A stretch of DNA of 64,000 bases from Xylanimicrobium pachnodae JCM 13526 = NBRC 107786 (lineage in GTDB: Bacteria; Actinomycetota; Actinomycetes; Actinomycetales; Cellulomonadaceae). Shown one piece after another: positions 35,322-43,994 of this stretch; within the stretch, counting starts at the first letter, position 1, and each line of letters starts with the position of its first letter. The notes below the pieces were generated by a model that was given only the letters and a program-made list of their open reading frames with translations, did no database searches and was not told the origin of the DNA. Where the stretch lies: the NCBI GenBank assembly GCA_001592145.1, contig BCWJ01000003.1, positions 62,001-126,000 of the forward strand, read 5' to 3'. A program made the translations under genes and the position numbers.

Positions 35322-36911
35322 GTGACCGCCCCCACCGCTTCTGCCCCTGCCGCCCTGCGCCCGGTCCTCGTCGTCGACTTCGGCGCCCAGTACGCCCAGC
35401 TCATCGCCCGCCGCGTGCGCGAGGCGAAGGTGTACTCCGAGGTCGTCCCCCACTCGATGCCGGTCTCCGCGATGCTCGCCAAGAACCCGGCCGCGATCAT
35501 CCTGTCCGGCGGCCCGTCGTCGGTGTACGCCGACGGCGCCCCCTCCGTGGACCCGGCGCTGTTCCGCGCCGGCGTGCCCGTGCTGGGCATCTGCTACGGC
35601 TTCCAGGTCATGGCGCAGGCGCTGGGCGGCGAGGTCGCCAAGACGGGGCTCAGCGAGTTCGGTGGCACCCCGGTGGACGTGTGTGAGGCCGGCGTGCTGC
35701 TCGCCGGCACCCCCGTGCAGCAGTCCGCGTGGATGAGCCACGGCGACTCCGTGCATCGCGCCCCCGAGGGTTTCGCCGTGCTCGCGACGACGGCGGGCGC
35801 GCCCGTGGCCGCCTTCGAGAACCGCGAGCAGCGCCTGTTCGGCGTCCAGTGGCACCCCGAGGTCAAGCACTCCGAGACCGGCCAGACCGTGCTCGAGCAC
35901 TTCCTGTACGACGGCGCGGGGCTCGCCCCCGACTGGACGCCGTCGTCGATCGTGGACGACCAGGTGGCCGCCATCAAGGCCCAGGTGGGCGACGCCCGCG
36001 TCATCTGCGCGCTGTCCGGCGGCGTCGACTCCGCCGTCGCCGCCGCCCTGGTGCAGAGGGCCGTGGGCGACCAGCTCACGTGCGTGCACGTCGACCACGG
36101 CCTGATGCGCGCGGGCGAGGTCGAGCAGATCGAGCGCGACTTCGTGGCGTCGACCGGCGTGCGCCTCATCGTGCGCGACGAGAAGGAGCGGTTCCTCACC
36201 GCGCTCGCGGGCGTGACCGACCCGGAGACCAAGCGCAAGATCATCGGCCGCGAGTTCATCCGCGTGTTCGAGGACGCGCAGCGCCAGATCGTCGCCGAAG
36301 CAGGTGCCCACGGCGAGGAAGTGAAGTTCCTGGTCCAGGGCACCCTGTACCCCGACGTCGTCGAGTCCGGCGGCGGCGAGGGGGCGGCCAACATCAAGTC
36401 GCACCACAACGTGGGCGGCCTGCCCGACGACCTGCAGTTCGAGCTGGTCGAACCCCTGCGCGCCCTGTTCAAGGACGAGGTGCGCGCCGTGGGCCGCGAG
36501 CTCGGCGTGCCCGAGGACATCGTGTCCCGCCAGCCGTTCCCCGGCCCCGGCCTGGGCATCCGCATCATCGGCGAGGTCACCGAGCACAACCTGGACATCC
36601 TGCGCCGGGCCGACGCCATCGCGCGCGAGGAGCTCACCAAGGCCGGGCTGGACGGCGAGATCTGGCAGTGCCCCGTGGTGCTGCTCGCCGACGTCCGCTC
36701 GGTGGGCGTGCAGGGCGACGGCCGCACCTACGGCCACCCGGTGGTGCTGCGCCCCGTGTCCTCCGAGGACGCGATGACCGCCGACTGGACGCGCCTGCCC
36801 TACGAGACCCTCGCCGTGATCTCCACCCGCATCACCAACGAGGTGCGCGACATCAACCGCGTGGTGCTCGACGTGACCTCCAAGCCGCCGGCCACCATCG
36901 AGTGGGAGTGA
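35322..36911 (+). CDS. guaA: GMP synthase (glutamine-hydrolysing)
   Basis: The 529-residue enzyme converts XMP to GMP using glutamine and ATP. The N-terminal class I amidotransferase has nucleophile Cys in [11 protein letters not shown] and His/Glu in VQWHPEVKH. The ATP pyrophosphatase has the P-loop [11 protein letters not shown], and the C-terminal dimerisation domain ends [12 protein letters not shown], the usual end of GuaA. Its length is normal. It is transcribed alone from a leaderless promoter. Confidence 0.98.
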   Translation: MTAPTASAPAALRPVLVVDFGAQYAQLIARRVREAKVYSEVVPHSMPVSAMLAKNPAAIILSGGPSSVYADGAPSVDPALFRAGVPVLGICYGFQVMAQALGGEVAKTGLSEFGGTPVDVCEAGVLLAGTPVQQSAWMSHGDSVHRAPEGFAVLATTAGAPVAAFENREQRLFGVQWHPEVKHSETGQTVLEHFLYDGAGLAPDWTPSSIVDDQVAAIKAQVGDARVICALSGGVDSAVAAALVQRAVGDQLTCVHVDHGLMRAGEVEQIERDFVASTGVRLIVRDEKERFLTALAGVTDPETKRKIIGREFIRVFEDAQRQIVAEAGAHGEEVKFLVQGTLYPDVVESGGGEGAANIKSHHNVGGLPDDLQFELVEPLRALFKDEVRAVGRELGVPEDIVSRQPFPGPGLGIRIIGEVTEHNLDILRRADAIAREELTKAGLDGEIWQCPVVLLADVRSVGVQGDGRTYGHPVVLRPVSSEDAMTADWTRLPYETLAVISTRITNEVRDINRVVLDVTSKPPATIEWE

Positions 36912-36920
36912 CCTGAGCCG

Positions 36921-36946
36921 GGGCCCGGGCCGGGGGCCCGGGCCGG
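36921..36946. repeat. Tandem 13-bp GGGCCCGGGCCGG duplication
   Basis: Two perfect copies lie 10 bp past the guaA stop. Each is largely self-complementary, so the RNA can fold into a GC hairpin and may end guaA transcription. Confidence 0.6.
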
Positions 36947-37025
36947 TCGGCACCGCTCACCAGGCAGGGCGCGGGCTGCACGGATAGCGTGTTCGTCAGG
37001 CGCCCAACGTCTGGGAGGAGCACTC

Positions 37026-37724
37026 ATGTCGAGCACAGTCACCGTCCGGCCGGTCCGCGGGGTTCGCGGGATCGGATCGTTCGCCGTCATCGCGGGCATC
37101 GTGATGATCGTCGCCGGGATCCTCGTCTGGATCCTCGTGGCCACCCAGCTGGCCGCCGAGAAGATCACCGTCGCGGACGACGCCCCCTTCCTGGGTGGCA
37201 TCTTCCAAGGTGACCCCGTCCGCGGGCCGCTGACCGCGTTCGCGCAGGCGGACATCATCAACCACCACGCCCTCGACTCGACCAACGGCCAGACGTACGC
37301 CGAGCTGGCCCAGGACGACCCGCTGCGCGAGGTCGTCATGACCGCGTCGTTCCTGCGCGCGTCGCTGTTCACGTCGGTCGTGTCGTTCGGCCTGTGCGCG
37401 CTGGTCATCGCGCTCGGCCTGCTGTTCCTCCTGGTGGGCGTCGCGCTGCGCAAGCTGGCGAACGGCCCCGACGTCGCACTCGCGGGTGCGCCCGCACCGG
37501 CGCTGTCCTCCGCGGTGCCGTCGTCCCTGCCGTCGTCCGCAGCGCCGTCGTCGTCCCCGTCCTCGACGGGGTCAGCCCTGCCGGGAGCGTCGGGGGAGGG
37601 CCTGGGCCGCCACTCCGGTCCCACGGCAGCCGGTTCTTCGGCAGCCGGTCCTGCGGCGGCGGACCTCCCGCCGTCGGCGATCACCCCGGATCCCGGGGCG
37701 ACGCCGCCCCGGCCGGCCGACTGA
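37026..37724 (+). CDS. Hypothetical two-helix membrane protein with Ser/Pro/Ala-rich tail
   Basis: The 232-residue protein has membrane helices at about 18-40 and 118-142, an extracytoplasmic loop between them containing DPVRGPLTAFAQADIINHH, and a long low-complexity cytoplasmic tail (about 155-232). I recognise no named family, although similar small proteins are common in Micrococcales. GGGAGGAG lies 5 nt before the ATG. Confidence 0.7.
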   Translation: MSSTVTVRPVRGVRGIGSFAVIAGIVMIVAGILVWILVATQLAAEKITVADDAPFLGGIFQGDPVRGPLTAFAQADIINHHALDSTNGQTYAELAQDDPLREVVMTASFLRASLFTSVVSFGLCALVIALGLLFLLVGVALRKLANGPDVALAGAPAPALSSAVPSSLPSSAAPSSSPSSTGSALPGASGEGLGRHSGPTAAGSSAAGPAAADLPPSAITPDPGATPPRPAD

Positions 37725-37733
37725 CCGCTCGAC

Positions 37734-37788
37734 GACCGGGACAGAACGACCGGGACAGAACGACCGGGACAGAACGACCGGGACAGAC
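37734..37788. repeat. 14-bp tandem repeat, about 3.9 units
   Basis: The unit GACCGGGACAGAAC starts at 37734, 37748, 37762 and 37776, with the last copy ending GACC. It lies in the convergent gap right next to a strong hairpin. Confidence 0.9.
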
Positions 37789-37789
37789 C

Positions 37790-37832
37790 GTGGGCCGGGT
37801 CCTGCACCGCTGAGGTGCAGGACCCGGCCCAC
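37790..37832. terminator. Bidirectional terminator hairpin, perfect 19-bp stem
   Basis: Arms 37790-37808 and 37814-37832 are perfect complements around the loop GCTGA. It stands between convergent genes ending at 37724 and 37858. Confidence 0.85.
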
Positions 37833-37857
37833 GTCCGACGTCGGTCACCGGCCGTCC

Positions 37858-38445
37858 CTACCCCTGAACGGTGCCCTCCGCACGGTTGCGCCGCCGGGCC
37901 GCCCCCACCACGGAGGCGACGATGAGCACGGCGCCTGCCGCCGCGAGCAGCCAGATCATCGCCAGTCCGACGTCGAGCGTGGCGCCGGCCGCGACCGAGA
38001 TGGCACCGACCCCGATCGCCAGGATGATGAAGCCCCACACGATCGTCGACGTGCGCGGCGTCGTGCGCACCAGCGGTTTCGGCGGCACCGCCCAGCCGAC
38101 GGTAGGTGCGGGGCCGTACGACGCTGTGCCGTACGACGTCGGCCCGTACGACGCAGTGCCGTACGGTGCCGTGCCGTACGACGTCGTGGGGGGTGTCGCG
38201 TACTGCGGTGCCTCAACGTCCGGGGCGGACTCGGGCTGCGCGGCGTCGGCGTCCAGGGGCACGCCCCGGTCGAACACCGACAGCGGGTCGTCCTGCGTGA
38301 ACTGACGGTCCGTCCCGGCGGTGTCGAGCACCTGGGTGGCGTCTGTGTCGGCTCCGTCCACGGCGTCCGGTGCCGTCGTGTCGGCCGGGCCGGTCTCCGC
38401 GGCGGTGGTGTCCAGCGGCTGGTCGTCGTTCGGGTTCTGGCTCAT
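37858..38445 (-). CDS. Hypothetical membrane protein with Tyr-Gly repeat region
   Basis: The 195-residue product has an acidic N-terminal half, a Tyr-Gly-rich stretch of five units (about 85-110), and two membrane helices (about 133-152 and 158-180) with a basic tail. I do not recognise the family. It lies 13 bp after the PspC-domain gene on the same strand and is probably its operon partner, which suggests an envelope-related role. Confidence 0.65.
   Translation of the reverse strand: MSQNPNDDQPLDTTAAETGPADTTAPDAVDGADTDATQVLDTAGTDRQFTQDDPLSVFDRGVPLDADAAQPESAPDVEAPQYATPPTTSYGTAPYGTASYGPTSYGTASYGPAPTVGWAVPPKPLVRTTPRTSTIVWGFIILAIGVGAISVAAGATLDVGLAMIWLLAAAGAVLIVASVVGAARRRNRAEGTVQG
38116..38190 (-). 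repeat. 15-bp tandem repeat, five units, coding
   Basis: Five units starting GTACG at 38116, 38131, 38146, 38161 and 38176 encode the Tyr-Gly repeats of the hypothetical protein. The sequence of the units has drifted, so the array is not new. Confidence 0.75.
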
Positions 38446-38458
38446 CGTCTTCTCCTCG

Positions 38459-39997
38459 TCAGTCGTTGGCCACGGTGACGTTGCCGGCGCCGGCGGAGAC
38501 GAGCAGGCGCAGCACGGCGCCGTCGTCCTCGGCCTGGTCGGAACGCAGGTGTGCGGTGCCGGGACCCACTCGGGTCAGCGTGCGGTCGTCGTCGTCGACG
38601 TTCCAGGTGATCTCCCCGGCCAGCAGCCGGATGTCGGCCTCCACCGCGATGCCCTCGGGGACGATCACGGTCAGGTCCCCGGCGGCGATCTGGATGGGCA
38701 CCTCGACCGGGTCGGTGACGGTGGCGCCGGACAGGTCGAGGCCCGTCAGGTCGATGGTCGGGTCACCGAACTGGGCGCGGAAGCCGCGTTCGGCCTCGGT
38801 GACGGAGGTGGGCGTCACGGTGCCCGCGCCCACCTCGACGCCGTCGGTGACGGTGCGCCACGTGCCGGAGTCCTGACCGATCCAGACGCCGCGCGCGGGG
38901 GAGTCGCTCACCGACGCGCTCCACGGGAGGGCGACCACCAGGCCGACGATCGCCAGGAAGCCCAGCCACCCCGAGGACCGGCCGCGCACGCCGCTGATCA
39001 CGATCCCGGCGCCCACGATCGCGAGCGAGATGCCCACCCACAGCAGCATCGGGTCGAAGGACCCGTCGAACGGTGCGGGGAAGCGGAACCCGGAGCGGTC
39101 GGCGGCCAGCAGCAGCGCCCCCGCCACCAGGACGAGGCCGAACACGATGCCGATCGTTCCTCCGCCGGCGCTCTTGGTGATGGGCCGGGTCGCACGCTCG
39201 GCAGCCTTCGCCTCGGCACGCTGACGGGCGGCGAACGCGCGCGCCTGCGCCTGCTCGCGGCTGGCGGCGGCCCGCTGGCGGGCGGCCTCCGCGCGGGCGC
39301 TGGCCGCGGCGCGCGTGGACTCGGCCTTGGCCCATGCGTCCGGCGGGGCGGTGTACGCGGCGCCGGACGTGTACGGGGCGGTGCCGCCGTACGGCGTCGG
39401 CGGCACGGGCGGCACCGGCGGCACCGGCGGCACCGGCGGCACCGGCGGCTGGCCCGGGCCGGGCCGGTTGCGGTGCCGCTCGCGCAGGAAGTGCACCAGC
39501 AGCCAGATCGCGGTGATCCACACGGCGAACCAGAAGAGACGCAGGATCCAGCCCCAGCCACCCCAGTCGCCCGTCCACCAGGTGCCGACGCCGTTGGTGT
39601 TGCTCAGCCCGGCGATCACGGCGACGATCGCGCCCACCAGGGCGACGTCGAAGTCCCCGCGGATCGCCTGCTGCAGGTGGATGCGGCCGTCACGCCGTTC
39701 GGGCAGCAGCGCCCAGCCGATGCCGTAGGCGACCAGGCCGACGCCGGTGATGAAGAAGCTGAGGAACAGCAGGCCGCGCACCAGCAGGGCGTCCCAGCCG
39801 AGGCGCTCGGCGATGCCGCCGGCGACGCCGCCCACCCACCGGTCCTCCGACCGGGCCAGCCCCGTGCGGCGGATCGAGTCGAAGAACCGGTCGCTGCTGG
39901 AGCCGACCGGTGGCGGCGGGGAGTAGGGGGGAACGCCGGGAGGTGGCACCTGCTCGCCACCGGCCTCCGGCTGCGGGGGGTACGGGTTCTCGCTCAT
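38459..39997 (-). CDS. PspC domain membrane protein with LiaF-like C-terminus
   Basis: The 512-residue protein begins with a proline-rich head, then a PspC domain (about 43-100, VGGVAGGIAERLGWDALLVRGLLF). More helices, a VPP repeat linker, an Ala/Arg/Gln-rich coiled stretch (about 215-260) and further helices follow. The C-terminal beta-helix-like region (about 390-512, DLSGATV, GDLTVIVPEGIAVEADI, GEITWNV) resembles LiaF/YvqF toast-rack domains. Such proteins sense envelope stress. AAAGGA lies 7 nt before ATG 39997, preferred over ATG 40021. It diverges from the PspC-fused kinase gene. Confidence 0.85.
   Translation of the reverse strand: MSENPYPPQPEAGGEQVPPPGVPPYSPPPPVGSSSDRFFDSIRRTGLARSEDRWVGGVAGGIAERLGWDALLVRGLLFLSFFITGVGLVAYGIGWALLPERRDGRIHLQQAIRGDFDVALVGAIVAVIAGLSNTNGVGTWWTGDWGGWGWILRLFWFAVWITAIWLLVHFLRERHRNRPGPGQPPVPPVPPVPPVPPVPPTPYGGTAPYTSGAAYTAPPDAWAKAESTRAAASARAEAARQRAAASREQAQARAFAARQRAEAKAAERATRPITKSAGGGTIGIVFGLVLVAGALLLAADRSGFRFPAPFDGSFDPMLLWVGISLAIVGAGIVISGVRGRSSGWLGFLAIVGLVVALPWSASVSDSPARGVWIGQDSGTWRTVTDGVEVGAGTVTPTSVTEAERGFRAQFGDPTIDLTGLDLSGATVTDPVEVPIQIAAGDLTVIVPEGIAVEADIRLLAGEITWNVDDDDRTLTRVGPGTAHLRSDQAEDDGAVLRLLVSAGAGNVTVAND
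39401..39445 (-). repeat. 9-bp tandem repeat encoding a Val-Pro-Pro array
   Basis: The unit CGGCACCGG (first copy CGGCACGGG) is repeated five times and codes for the PPVPPVPPVPP linker of the PspC protein. The near-perfect copies suggest recent change in number. Confidence 0.8.
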
Positions 39998-40143
39998 GGC
40001 TCGATCCTTTCCGGTGCGCAACCCCGCCCGCTATGGGGTGCCGCCCTGACCGGACCCTGAACCCGCCCCGGAGCCCCCGGCGGAACCCCTGATTCCGCGG
40101 CCCGGATGCCGGTGACGGCCCGGGGGCGTGCCACGATCTGAGG

Positions 40144-41472
40144 GTGAGCCCCGCCAGCAGCCCCCGTGGCGCACCCCCGGTGCGCCTGCCGTTGCGCCGC
40201 CCCGAGAACGGCCGCGTCATCGGCGGCGTGTGCGCCGGCCTGGCCACCCACCTGCGCCTGCCCGTGCGGCTCGTGCGTGTGCTCATGGTGCTGCTCGTCC
40301 CGGTGGGTGGGGCCGGGCTGGCCGGGTATGTGTTCTGGTGGGTCACCGTCCCGAGCGGGGACCCGCAGGCGGCCGCCGAGCAGGAGCTGCCGGCCGCGCT
40401 GCGACGGCTCGCACCGCGGCTGCGGATCGACCGGATCGTGTCCCGCGTCCAGGTGCGCGACCTGATCATCGGCGGCGTGCTGCTCGCCGTCGCCGTGTTC
40501 CTCGTCGCGGTGCGGTTCGGGTGGCAGTGGCGCCAGACGTGGGTGATCCCCGTCGCGCTCTCCCTGGGCGGGCTCGCGCTGGCCTGGTCACAGCTCGACG
40601 CCGTGCAGCGCGGCACGGACGACGCCGTCGGCGCCGCACGCCGGTGGACGGTCTGGGTGCGTCCCGCGGCCGGTCTGGCCCTCGTCGTCGTCGGCGCGCT
40701 GCTCATCGTGGGCCAGGACACCCCGAGCTGGGCGCTGCTCCAGGCGGCGACCGCGGCGGTCGCGGTGCTCATCGGGTTCGCCCTGGTGCTCGCCCCCTGG
40801 TGGTTACGGCTCGTGCGGGCGCTCGGCGACGAGCGCGCCGCGCACGCCCGCGCCGCCGAGCGCGCCGACATCGCCGCGCACCTGCACGACTCCGTGCTCC
40901 AGACGCTCGCCCTGATCCGCTCCCGGTCGCACGACGCCGACGCCGTCGCCCGCATGGCGCGCGCCCAGGAACGCGAGCTGCGCGAGTGGCTCTACGCCGA
41001 ACGGCACGAGGCGGGCACGTCGCTGGCGGCCGAGCTGCGCGACCTGGTGGGGCAGGTCGAGGACGGGCGCGTCGGCAAGCCCGGCGGGGGACCCGTCGCG
41101 ATCGACGTCGTCGTCGTCGGTGACTGTGCCCCCACCGAGGCGACCACCGCGCTGCTCCAGGCCACCCGGGAGGCGCTGGTCAACGCGGCCGCGCACGGGC
41201 GCCCGCCCGTCACCGTCTACCTGGAGGTGACCGAGCGGGAGGTGGCCGTGTTCGTGCGCGACCGGGGCGACGGGTTCGCCATGGACGACATCGCACCCGA
41301 CCGGTTCGGGGTGCGCGAGTCCATCCTGGGCCGGGTGCGTCGCCGGGGCGGTACGGCCGAGGTGACGAGCCGCGAAGCGTGGGGCACCGAGGTCCGGCTG
41401 CGCATGCCGCGCCTGGTTCCGGCCGGCTCGGCCAACGCTGGGGTGTCGCAGGACCCGGGGGCGCCCCGCTGA
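40144..41472 (+). CDS. Sensor histidine kinase with N-terminal PspC domain
   Basis: The 442-residue kinase has a PspC domain (about 17-75, NGRVIGGVCAGLATHLRLPVRL), several membrane helices (about 50-225), a HisKA_3 dimerisation region with phospho-acceptor His248 in AAHLHDSVLQTLALI, and a C-terminal HATPase with TREALVNAAAHG and DRGDGF. It should phosphorylate the LuxR-type regulator encoded 63 bp downstream. The GTG lies 6 nt after CACGAT, a weak leaderless box. PspC fused to a kinase couples membrane stress sensing to transcription, as in actinobacterial PspC-HK pairs. Confidence 0.9.
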   Translation: MSPASSPRGAPPVRLPLRRPENGRVIGGVCAGLATHLRLPVRLVRVLMVLLVPVGGAGLAGYVFWWVTVPSGDPQAAAEQELPAALRRLAPRLRIDRIVSRVQVRDLIIGGVLLAVAVFLVAVRFGWQWRQTWVIPVALSLGGLALAWSQLDAVQRGTDDAVGAARRWTVWVRPAAGLALVVVGALLIVGQDTPSWALLQAATAAVAVLIGFALVLAPWWLRLVRALGDERAAHARAAERADIAAHLHDSVLQTLALIRSRSHDADAVARMARAQERELREWLYAERHEAGTSLAAELRDLVGQVEDGRVGKPGGGPVAIDVVVVGDCAPTEATTALLQATREALVNAAAHGRPPVTVYLEVTEREVAVFVRDRGDGFAMDDIAPDRFGVRESILGRVRRRGGTAEVTSREAWGTEVRLRMPRLVPAGSANAGVSQDPGAPR

Positions 41473-41535
41473 CATGATGGGTGGTTCCGGACCGGTCCGA
41501 CAGCCGCCAGGCTCAACCATCCCTGAGGAGTCCCC

Positions 41536-42213
41536 GTGATGACCCCGAACGCCGAGGTCGCCCTGCCCGTGCCCGTCGTGCTCGTCGACGATCACGCCAT
41601 GTTCCGGGCGGGCGTGCGCGCCTCCCTCGACGAGCGCGTGACCGTGGTCGGGGAGGCCGCCACCGTGGACGAGGCGGTGGCCGTGGTGCGTCAGACCCGC
41701 CCGCCCGTCGTGCTGCTCGACGTGCACCTGCCCGGCGGGACGGGCGGGGGCGGCGCCGAGGTGGTGCGGTTGTGCGCCGACCTGCTGGGGGAGACGAAGT
41801 TCCTCGCGCTGTCCGTGTCCGACGCCGCGGAGGACGTCGTGGCCGTCATCCGCTCGGGCGCACGCGGGTACGTCACCAAGAACATCTCGGCGCGTGAGCT
41901 GTCCGGGGCGGTCGTGCAGGTCGCGGGCGGGGACGCCGTGTTCTCGCCGCGCCTGGCCGGGTTCGTGCTCGACGCGTTCGGTACCGCAGCCGGTGAGGTC
42001 TCCGTGGCGGACGACGAGCTGGACCGGCTCTCGCGTCGCGAGCAGGAGGTCATGCGGCTCATCGCGCGCGGGTACTCGTACCGCGAGGTGGCCTCCGAGC
42101 TGTTCATCTCGATCAAGACCGTGGAGACCCACGTGAGCGCCGTGCTGCGCAAGCTCCAGCTCTCCTCGCGCTACGAGCTCACGCGCTGGGCGGCGGCACG
42201 CCACATCCTGTGA
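41536..42213 (+). CDS. LuxR/NarL-type response regulator
   Basis: The 225-residue regulator has a receiver domain with acidic pocket VLVDDH, phospho-acceptor Asp62 in VVLLDVHLPGG and Lys in VTKNISA, then a LuxR HTH (about 155-215, LSRREQEVMRLIARGYSYREV, IKTVETHVS). TGAGGAG serves either GTG 41536 (5 nt) or ATG 41539 (8 nt). It is the partner of the upstream PspC kinase. Targets may include the divergent PspC protein operon; that is inference. Its last 43 bp overlap the convergent cobA gene. Confidence 0.93.
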   Translation: MMTPNAEVALPVPVVLVDDHAMFRAGVRASLDERVTVVGEAATVDEAVAVVRQTRPPVVLLDVHLPGGTGGGGAEVVRLCADLLGETKFLALSVSDAAEDVVAVIRSGARGYVTKNISARELSGAVVQVAGGDAVFSPRLAGFVLDAFGTAAGEVSVADDELDRLSRREQEVMRLIARGYSYREVASELFISIKTVETHVSAVLRKLQLSSRYELTRWAAARHIL

Positions 42214-42962
42214 CCCCCGGCGACCTCGCCCACCCAGGCGGGGGCCAGGGTGACCACGTCGCCCACCACGACGACCGCCGGGTTGCGCACCCCCGCCTCG
42301 GCTGCCACCTGCGCGACCGTGCCGAGCGTCGCGATCGTGGTGCGCTGCCGCGGCCCGTACCCGTCCTCGACGATCGCCACGGGCGTGTCCTGCGGGCGGC
42401 CCCCCGCCACGAGCGCCCACGCCGTGTGGGCCAGCCCACCCACGGCCATGAGCAGCACCACCGTGTGCTCCGGGCCACCGGGGACCCCGCCCAGCAGGTC
42501 GGCGACGTCGTCGTGCCCGGAGATCACGGTGAACGCGCGCGCGACGCCGCGGTGCGTGAGCGGGATGCCGGCCGCGGCGGGCACGGAGACCGCGCTGGTG
42601 ACGCCCGGGACCACCTCGACCGGGACGCCGGCCGCGACGCACGCCGCGACCTCCTCGCCGCCGCGGCCCAGCACGTACGGGTCGCCACCCTTGAGGCGCA
42701 CCACCCGGCGTCCGGCGAGCGCGTGCGCCACGAGCAGCTCGTTGATCTGCGGCTGCCGCACCGGGTGGTGCCCCGGCTGCTTGCCGACGTCGACCACCGT
42801 GACCTCGCCGGACACGACGCGCGGCAGCGAGTCGAGCAGGGCGCGCGGGCCCAGGCGGTCGACGACGATGACGTCGGCCGCCTCTAGCAGGCGCAGGCCC
42901 TTGACGGTGATGAGGTCGGGGTCCCCGGGACCGCCGCCCACGAGCCACACCTTGCCGCTCAT
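42171..42962 (-). CDS. cobA: Uroporphyrinogen-III C-methyltransferase (SUMT)
   Basis: The 263-residue enzyme uses S-adenosylmethionine to methylate uroporphyrinogen III twice, giving precorrin-2 for siroheme. The family marks are VWLVGGGPGDPDLITVKGLR, the VVRLKGGDPYVLGRGGEE loop and VPGVTSAVSVPAAAGIPLTHRG. AGGAGG lies 6 nt before the ATG. It is the last gene of the sulfur operon and feeds the siroheme-dependent sulfite reductase upstream. No oxidase/ferrochelatase part (CysG-type fusion) is present. Confidence 0.95.
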   Translation of the reverse strand: MSGKVWLVGGGPGDPDLITVKGLRLLEAADVIVVDRLGPRALLDSLPRVVSGEVTVVDVGKQPGHHPVRQPQINELLVAHALAGRRVVRLKGGDPYVLGRGGEEVAACVAAGVPVEVVPGVTSAVSVPAAAGIPLTHRGVARAFTVISGHDDVADLLGGVPGGPEHTVVLLMAVGGLAHTAWALVAGGRPQDTPVAIVEDGYGPRQRTTIATLGTVAQVAAEAGVRNPAVVVVGDVVTLAPAWVGEVAGGHRMWRAAAQRVSS

Positions 42963-43046
42963 GCGCGCCTCCTGTCTGTGGTGTTTGCCGGTGCCCAGAA
43001 TCGCTGACGGATGTTTCCGGATGGTCACAACCCGTGGTCGGCGGCG

Positions 43047-43994
43047 TCACGCATCCTGGCGCAGCCCGCGGCGGCGCAGCACGGCCCGCTCCACGGGCGC
43101 GAAGACGACCAGCTCGATGGCGATGCCGACGGCGAGGATGAGCAGGATCGCGGTGAACACGAGGGCCATGTCCGCGAGCTGGCGGCCCTGGTCGAGGAAC
43201 TGGCCGAGGCCGAACCCGATGGAGCCGCCCACGGCGATGATCTCGGCGGCCATGAGGGAACGCCACGAGAACGCCCAGCCCTGCTTGAGACCGGCCAGGT
43301 AGCCGGGCAGCGCGGCGGGCAGCACGATCTCGGTGACCATCGCGAGCCGCCCCGCACCCAGCACCCGCCCCACCGACCGCAGCAACGGTGGCACCTGGTC
43401 CACCCCCGCGACGATGCCGTTGATGACGGACGGCACCGCACCCATGAGGACGACGAAGTAGACGGTGCCGTTGGACAGCCCGAACCAGATGATCGCGGCA
43501 GGCACCCACGCGACCGAGGGCAGCACCTGCAGCCCCGTGATGATCGGGCCGAACGCCACGCGCACCCACTTCACGCGAGCCACGACGATGCCGAGCGGCG
43601 TCCCGATGGCCACGGCGGCGAGGAAGCCGAGCACGCCACGTGACAGCGACGTCGTCAGCGCCTCCCACAGCGAGCCGTCCTGCGCGGCGCGGCCGACGGC
43701 CTGGGCCACCTCACGCGGGCCGGGCAGGTTCCAGATGGGCTGGACGCCCGACCACACCACGGCCTGCCAGATCACCAGCACGACGGCGACGGCGAGCAGC
43801 GGGGGCCAGACGCGACGCCAGGCGACGGCCATGGCGCCGGGGATCGCCCCGGCCGGGGTCTGGAGCGCGTCGAGGCCCGCCGTGACGTCGGTCCCCGTGT
43901 CGGCGGGCGGCTCGTGGGCCACGGCGTCGGCGATCCTGTCCTTGTCCTCGGTGGACAGGCCGGACGTGAACCAGGTGCGGGCGTCAGTGGGCAT
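43047..43994 (-). CDS. ABC transporter permease, SsuC/TauC type
   Basis: The 315-residue membrane protein has a cytoplasmic head of about 55 residues, longer than usual, and six helices. The EAA-loop region lies around VGRVLGAGRLAMVTEIVLPAALPGYLAG. The type serves import of sulfonates, taurine, nitrate or thiamine precursors. Operon context with sulfur genes favours alkanesulfonate or taurine. It overlaps the ATPase gene by 11 bp. Confidence 0.9.
   Translation of the reverse strand: MPTDARTWFTSGLSTEDKDRIADAVAHEPPADTGTDVTAGLDALQTPAGAIPGAMAVAWRRVWPPLLAVAVVLVIWQAVVWSGVQPIWNLPGPREVAQAVGRAAQDGSLWEALTTSLSRGVLGFLAAVAIGTPLGIVVARVKWVRVAFGPIITGLQVLPSVAWVPAAIIWFGLSNGTVYFVVLMGAVPSVINGIVAGVDQVPPLLRSVGRVLGAGRLAMVTEIVLPAALPGYLAGLKQGWAFSWRSLMAAEIIAVGGSIGFGLGQFLDQGRQLADMALVFTAILLILAVGIAIELVVFAPVERAVLRRRGLRQDA

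Noticed and set aside
38459-39997. Start of the PspC protein at ATG 40021
   Set aside because: AAAGGA is 7 nt before ATG 39997, and the extra eight residues have no support.
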